Below are positions 60,038 through 64,000 of a DNA stretch of 64,000 nt, piece by piece (position 1 is the first letter of the stretch; each line of letters starts with the position of its first letter). The notes beneath the pieces were generated by a model. The model had not been told where the DNA came from. It was given only the letters and a program-made list of their open reading frames with translations, and searched no databases. Position numbers and translations under genes: made by a program. The stretch is taken from NCBI GenBank assembly GCA_902623975.1, contig CACNVR010000003.1, positions 55,938 through 119,937 of the forward strand, written 5' to 3'. Source of the DNA: an uncultured Pelagibacteraceae bacterium (lineage in GTDB: Bacteria; Pseudomonadota; Alphaproteobacteria; Pelagibacterales; Pelagibacteraceae).

Positions 60038-60507
60038 TAATAGTAAACTCCTTTTTTAAAAGACTCTTTTGGAACTGATGGTAATTCTTGATTAGTATTT
60101 AAGCCCTCGGGCTCACTATACAATCTTTGAGAATTTATTTCTCCTTGGTTTGGATTATCACCTTCGGCGAGTTTTGGAATAAATTTTCCCCAAGGTTTAG
60201 TTGTTATAGGGGATACAAAGTTTTTTTCAGTTCCATTTCTAAATTTAATTTTCCAAGAAATAGTTCCTTTTTCTTCTTCTCTTCTCACTCTTACGCTGTG
60301 ACCCATTGGTGCAAAATCAGCATAACCTCTGACATCAATAGCATGGTTAGGACAAGCCTTAACACATGAGTAGCACTCCCAACAAAAATTTGGTTCTATA
60401 TTTTTTGCTCTTCTGATGTTCTCATCTATATGCATGATATCTGAAGGGCAAATATCTACGCAATGACCGCATCCATCGCATCTTGTCATGTATACAAAAG
60501 TTGACAT
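60037..60507 (-). CDS. aprB: Adenylylsulfate reductase beta subunit (2x[4Fe-4S])
   Basis: MTRCDGCGHCVDICPSDIMHI; CWECYSCVKACPNHAIDVRGYADFAPMG. Confidence 0.96.
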   Translation of the reverse strand: MSTFVYMTRCDGCGHCVDICPSDIMHIDENIRRAKNIEPNFCWECYSCVKACPNHAIDVRGYADFAPMGHSVRVRREEEKGTISWKIKFRNGTEKNFVSPITTKPWGKFIPKLAEGDNPNQGEINSQRLYSEPEGLNTNQELPSVPKESFKKGVYY

Positions 60508-60540
60508 AATTTTTATTTTTCTCCTTATTTTATTAACATA

Positions 60541-61335
60541 TTAATAGTGTTTTGGCTCTTCTCTTTTTATACCTAGGCCAAATTGCTCAGGTGCATCTGC
60601 TGGTGGAGGCAAGTTATCTCTTGATCCATCAGCTTCAGCTAAATTTTTTTGTATTGCTGCTCCTGGTTTATAAAACATGTGAGCAAATTTAGACCAATAA
60701 ACACCACCAAATAAAATTAAATTTGAAGCAATAAACAAAGTTAAAAATAAAAATGAAAATCCCACTTGTCCATTAAATTGAGTGTATGACCAAGCTAATC
60801 CAAAAGTTGCACATGCAAGTAAAGCTAATACAAAAAGATCTGCTTTAATAACTCTATACCAAGGATGAGCCTCAGCAGAGACGTCTACTCTTAAAAAAAA
60901 CCAAAACCAATATCCTCCTACACAAGTTAGAATTGCCCCAACGTGCCATAACACTGACCATGTTTGAGAACTTGATTTATCTGCACCAGTGTAACAAAAA
61001 ACTAAAATTGCTGATGACAGCCAAAATAAGATTGTTCCATACATTCCAAGAACATGAGCTAGTCTTCTTTTACCAAAACCTAATTCAGAGGTTGTTCCAA
61101 TGTCAACTACAGTTGTTTTAGCGATGACGGAAGCTTTCTCACCTAAACCTAATTTTTTTGTTGCTGAAAGTTTTGCTTTTTTTGCGTTATTAAAAAAGTA
61201 AATAAGATTCTTATGATGAATCATCTGAATGATTGTTCCTAATGCAATCAATAAAACCATTGCGATTATGAAAGACTGCATTGCAAATGGCGAAATAGTT
61301 TCTGATAAAATTGAAAATGGGTTATTACTTAACAT
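60541..61335 (-). CDS. aprM: Membrane anchor for APS reductase (AprM-type)
   Basis: 264 aa multi-TM protein in aprMBA order; GFGKRRLAHVLGMYGTILFWLSSAILVFCY. Confidence 0.82.
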   Translation of the reverse strand: MLSNNPFSILSETISPFAMQSFIIAMVLLIALGTIIQMIHHKNLIYFFNNAKKAKLSATKKLGLGEKASVIAKTTVVDIGTTSELGFGKRRLAHVLGMYGTILFWLSSAILVFCYTGADKSSSQTWSVLWHVGAILTCVGGYWFWFFLRVDVSAEAHPWYRVIKADLFVLALLACATFGLAWSYTQFNGQVGFSFLFLTLFIASNLILFGGVYWSKFAHMFYKPGAAIQKNLAEADGSRDNLPPPADAPEQFGLGIKREEPKHY

Positions 61336-61389
61336 CTCCGCTTTTTTTTAAAATTTCGAATTTACTTTTAAGTTTTATATATAGTTAAG

Positions 61390-61418
61390 TTTATAGTTCA
61401 ACCTCAAACTAGGGTCAA
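61390..61418 (-). promoter_or_regulatory. Putative promoter of aprMBA operon (TTGACC - 17 bp - TATAAA)
   Basis: On minus strand TTGACCCTAGTTTGAGGTTGAACTATAAA, about 55 nt upstream of aprM ATG. Confidence 0.5.
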
Positions 61419-61436
61419 TTTGTCGTTTATAATAGG

Positions 61437-61835
61437 CTATTTGTTTCTTTTATAATGTTGTTTTTGAGGAATGACTGATCTAACTCCTCCTTGAGGATTA
61501 TTAACATCTCCTTTTCTTCGGGGAATCAGATGAATATGACAATGTAAGATAGATTGTCCAGATACTTCTCCAACATTCGTACCTAAATTAAATCCTTTTA
61601 CTAATGGGTCTTTATTTGTAATTTCTTTTTTTACAATTTTTATCAGCTCATTACATGCAACTAACTCATCATTTGATAAGTCAAAATAATTTTTAATGTG
61701 TCTTTTAGGAATAATTAAGCAGTGATAAGCAGAAACTGGATAAGAGTCATAGCTTACATAAGCTAATTCATTTTCATGAGCATATCCACTTTTTTTAATA
61801 TTACAAAATAAACAAGGATTATTTGGATCTTTCAT
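61437..61835 (-). CDS. HIT-family hydrolase
   Basis: NPCLFCNIKK; HCLIIPKRHI; QSILHCHIHLIPRRKGD (HxHxH). Confidence 0.93.
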   Translation of the reverse strand: MKDPNNPCLFCNIKKSGYAHENELAYVSYDSYPVSAYHCLIIPKRHIKNYFDLSNDELVACNELIKIVKKEITNKDPLVKGFNLGTNVGEVSGQSILHCHIHLIPRRKGDVNNPQGGVRSVIPQKQHYKRNK

Positions 61836-61837
61836 TA

Positions 61838-62611
61838 TTAAAATTTATAAGAATTACATTTATTTGTAACATCATCATAATATTTTGAAAGAAGTTTGAA
61901 TTTTTCTAATTTTTTTCTTTTCCATTTTATTTCATTAATAGTTTTCACTGAGGTAACTCCTTTTCCAGAACCTAGCAATAAGATTTCATCATAATTATTA
62001 ATTTCATTTAGTAAGATATCTTTTTTGGTTATCTTTTTTATTTTTCTTTTAAAAAATTTATAAGTATTACCCTCATAATAATCTTTTTTTGGTGTAAAGA
62101 ATTTTTTATCTTTAACAAATAATAGATTTGAAGTTCCAGTTTCTAGTATTTTTTTATTAAATATAAGTGCAATATCTGATTTTGAATTATCCATCTTAGA
62201 TAGATAAGATAATATTTTTTTATATTTCAAATTTTTATACTGTGGTTTTTCTCTTTTAAATTTAACCAACTTGAGATTAAAATTGAGTTTTGGTCTAATT
62301 CTTTTTCTTAAGGATATTGATATAATTTTTTTATTTACAGCCACTCTTAATAAATGATTATATTTTCTGTTTTTTGATAAATTATTATTAATTACTTTTA
62401 TAATGTCAGTTTTGAGAGTTTTTTTTGTTATTTGATATTTCTTCAGAGATAAAATTAGATTATTCAAATGGTTTTTAAAGAATAGAATCTTTGCTGGTTT
62501 ACCAAAAATCCACATTGTTGTAAAAATTCCATGATCTTCCCAAAGATCATGAAACTTGGTCTGTTTAAGATCTTTAAGCTGATAAGATTTTTTTAATAAG
62601 TATGTTACCAT
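61838..62611 (-). CDS. pabC: Class IV aminotransferase, probable aminodeoxychorismate lyase
   Basis: 257 aa; follows pabA/pabB-like genes; ETGTSNLLFVKDKKFFTP-type PLP fold motif; divergent sequence. Confidence 0.72.
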   Translation of the reverse strand: MVTYLLKKSYQLKDLKQTKFHDLWEDHGIFTTMWIFGKPAKILFFKNHLNNLILSLKKYQITKKTLKTDIIKVINNNLSKNRKYNHLLRVAVNKKIISISLRKRIRPKLNFNLKLVKFKREKPQYKNLKYKKILSYLSKMDNSKSDIALIFNKKILETGTSNLLFVKDKKFFTPKKDYYEGNTYKFFKRKIKKITKKDILLNEINNYDEILLLGSGKGVTSVKTINEIKWKRKKLEKFKLLSKYYDDVTNKCNSYKF

Positions 62612-63131
62612 TGATAGTTAAAAAAGACTCGGGGTGAAATTGAAATCCATATATTTTTTCTTTGTTATTTTCAAAAGCCATTGCAACTTTTGAAGTTAGA
62701 CATCTCATAGTTATCTCAAAATTATTAGATTTAAAAGGTTCTTTTAATTTTAAAGAATGATATCTACCGACTTTATATATTTTTCCTCTTTTAAATAAAG
62801 ACTTGTTGTTAATTACTTTAATATCTGATTGAAAACCATGATATATTTTTTTTTGTTCAATTATTTTCGCACCCTCGCAAAAAAGAATGTGCTGAAACCC
62901 CAAACAAATACCTATAATTTTTTTTTTACCCTTAAATTTTCTATAAATTTTAGAGGTGGTTGGATAATTTTTTGGATTTCCAGGTCCTGGTGAAAAAACT
63001 ATTGTTGATGCCTTACTAATTTTTTTTTCATTTACTCTATCATAATTATCACACTCAACTTTATCAAAAAGAGAAAGTTGATGAACTACATTGTGAGTAA
63101 AGGAATCGTTATGATCAATCACATATATCAT
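62574..63131 (-). CDS. pabA: Glutamine amidotransferase (PabA/TrpG type)
   Basis: MIYVIDHNDSFTHNVVHQL; FSPGPGNPKNYP; IIGICLGFQHILF; GFQFHPES. Confidence 0.9.
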   Translation of the reverse strand: MIYVIDHNDSFTHNVVHQLSLFDKVECDNYDRVNEKKISKASTIVFSPGPGNPKNYPTTSKIYRKFKGKKKIIGICLGFQHILFCEGAKIIEQKKIYHGFQSDIKVINNKSLFKRGKIYKVGRYHSLKLKEPFKSNNFEITMRCLTSKVAMAFENNKEKIYGFQFHPESFLTINGNILIKKILSA

Positions 63132-64000
63132 TTGAATAAATCTATTAATGCTTTAGCTTTGATAAAATTTTCATTAAATTCATTGTTTGCATTACTATCT
63201 ACAACAACACCTGATGCAACTGAGATTTCAGACATATTCTTAAAATTTAGAATTGATCTTATAATTATATTAAATCTCATATCGCCATTAAATTTTAAGT
63301 AACCAAAACTTCCAGTATAAATATTTCTATTTTCTTTTTCCTGATTATTTAAAAGATTAAGCGTATTTATCTTTGGGCAACCAATGACTGAACCACCTGG
63401 CATCATTGCTTTAATAATATCAAAGTTATTAATATTTTTTTTTAATTTTCCCTTAATAAGGCTGACGTAATGAAAAAGATCTTTGTACTCTTCCACAATT
63501 TTCTGTTTAGACAATTTTACTGAACCAACCTTGCAAATTCTAGATAAATCATTTCTTTCCATATCAACTATCATATTATGTTCTTTGTTTTCTTTTATAT
63601 TTTTTTTAAAATAATTTAATGCCTTAATCTTATTCAAATTCTTTGTCTTTTTAACAGTCCCTGCTATTGGTTTTGTTGATATATCAATCCCTTTTTTCGT
63701 TATTAAATTTTCAGGTGAACAACTAATTATTGAGTAATTATTATCCTTAATCATAAAAGCCTCTGGAGCTAAATTGGTGTTAGATAGCCTTGAAAAAAAA
63801 TCTAATGGATTAATTTTTGATTTAGTTTTGTATTTAGTGCAAATTTTAATTTGGTAGGTTTCGCCACTTTTAATTTTTTTCTTAAATTTATTAAATATTT
63901 TTGTATAAGTTTTTCTATTAATATTGATTTTAAAACTTCCAGATTCAAAATTTTTTAAATCATACTTTAAATTATTACTCAGTTTTATCTTTTTTTCAGG
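63128..64000 (-). CDS. pabB: Aminodeoxychorismate synthase component I-like chorismate-binding enzyme (partial, runs off right edge)
   Basis: Reading frame stays open beyond the listed 63754 Met to the edge (…KSGETYQIKICTKY…LAPEAFMIKDNNYSIISCSPENLITKKG); MVDMERNDLSRICKVGSV, MMPGGSVIGCPKINTL, SGVVVDSN. Confidence 0.9.
   Translation of the reverse strand, partial: PEKKIKLSNNLKYDLKNFESGSFKININRKTYTKIFNKFKKKIKSGETYQIKICTKYKTKSKINPLDFFSRLSNTNLAPEAFMIKDNNYSIISCSPENLITKKGIDISTKPIAGTVKKTKNLNKIKALNYFKKNIKENKEHNMIVDMERNDLSRICKVGSVKLSKQKIVEEYKDLFHYVSLIKGKLKKNINNFDIIKAMMPGGSVIGCPKINTLNLLNNQEKENRNIYTGSFGYLKFNGDMRFNIIIRSILNFKNMSEISVASGVVVDSNANNEFNENFIKAKALIDLFK

Noticed and set aside
1-64000. CRISPR array, prophage, transposase or integrase
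   Set aside because: No regularly spaced repeats and no recognisable Cas, phage structural or recombinase motifs in any ORF; tRNA genes show no adjacent partial tRNA duplicate that I could see

Overview
AT-rich, very densely packed alphaproteobacterial chromosome segment. Gene content, tiny intergenic gaps and codon bias look like the SAR11/Pelagibacterales clade (inference; no search was run). Left end: a tuf-secE-nusG-rplKAJL translation operon with tRNA-Trp, tRNA-Gly and tRNA-Tyr. Next come an envelope protease/SHOCT-like cluster, a CDP-sugar glycan cluster, a beta-propeller autotransporter-like protein and a probable glucosylglycerate compatible-solute cassette. These are followed by purine genes (purB, C, S, Q, L), assorted housekeeping genes (rpsD, cimA, cysS, nadE, class II DAHP synthase, glmS, stand-alone GlmU C-domain), a methylcitrate operon (prpD, B, C) and nrdAB. 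The right third has a carbamoyltransferase/SGNH/SxtJ-like/DUF5989-like module fused head-to-tail with an organosulfonate/sulfite island (xsc, suyAB, YeiH- and TauE-type exporters, aprMBA plus two unexplained small genes). The window ends with HIT and pab genes. Three short ORFs missing from the supplied ORF track were found by hand (16169..16315 +, 51513..51662 -, 57602..57739 -). No CRISPR array, rRNA, transposase or prophage was seen. The items most worth follow-up are the SxtJ/K-like carbamoylation module, the unknown genes in the apr locus, the SHOCT-like protein trio flanking two proteases, and a well-formed tandem NrdR-box pair upstream of nrdA.
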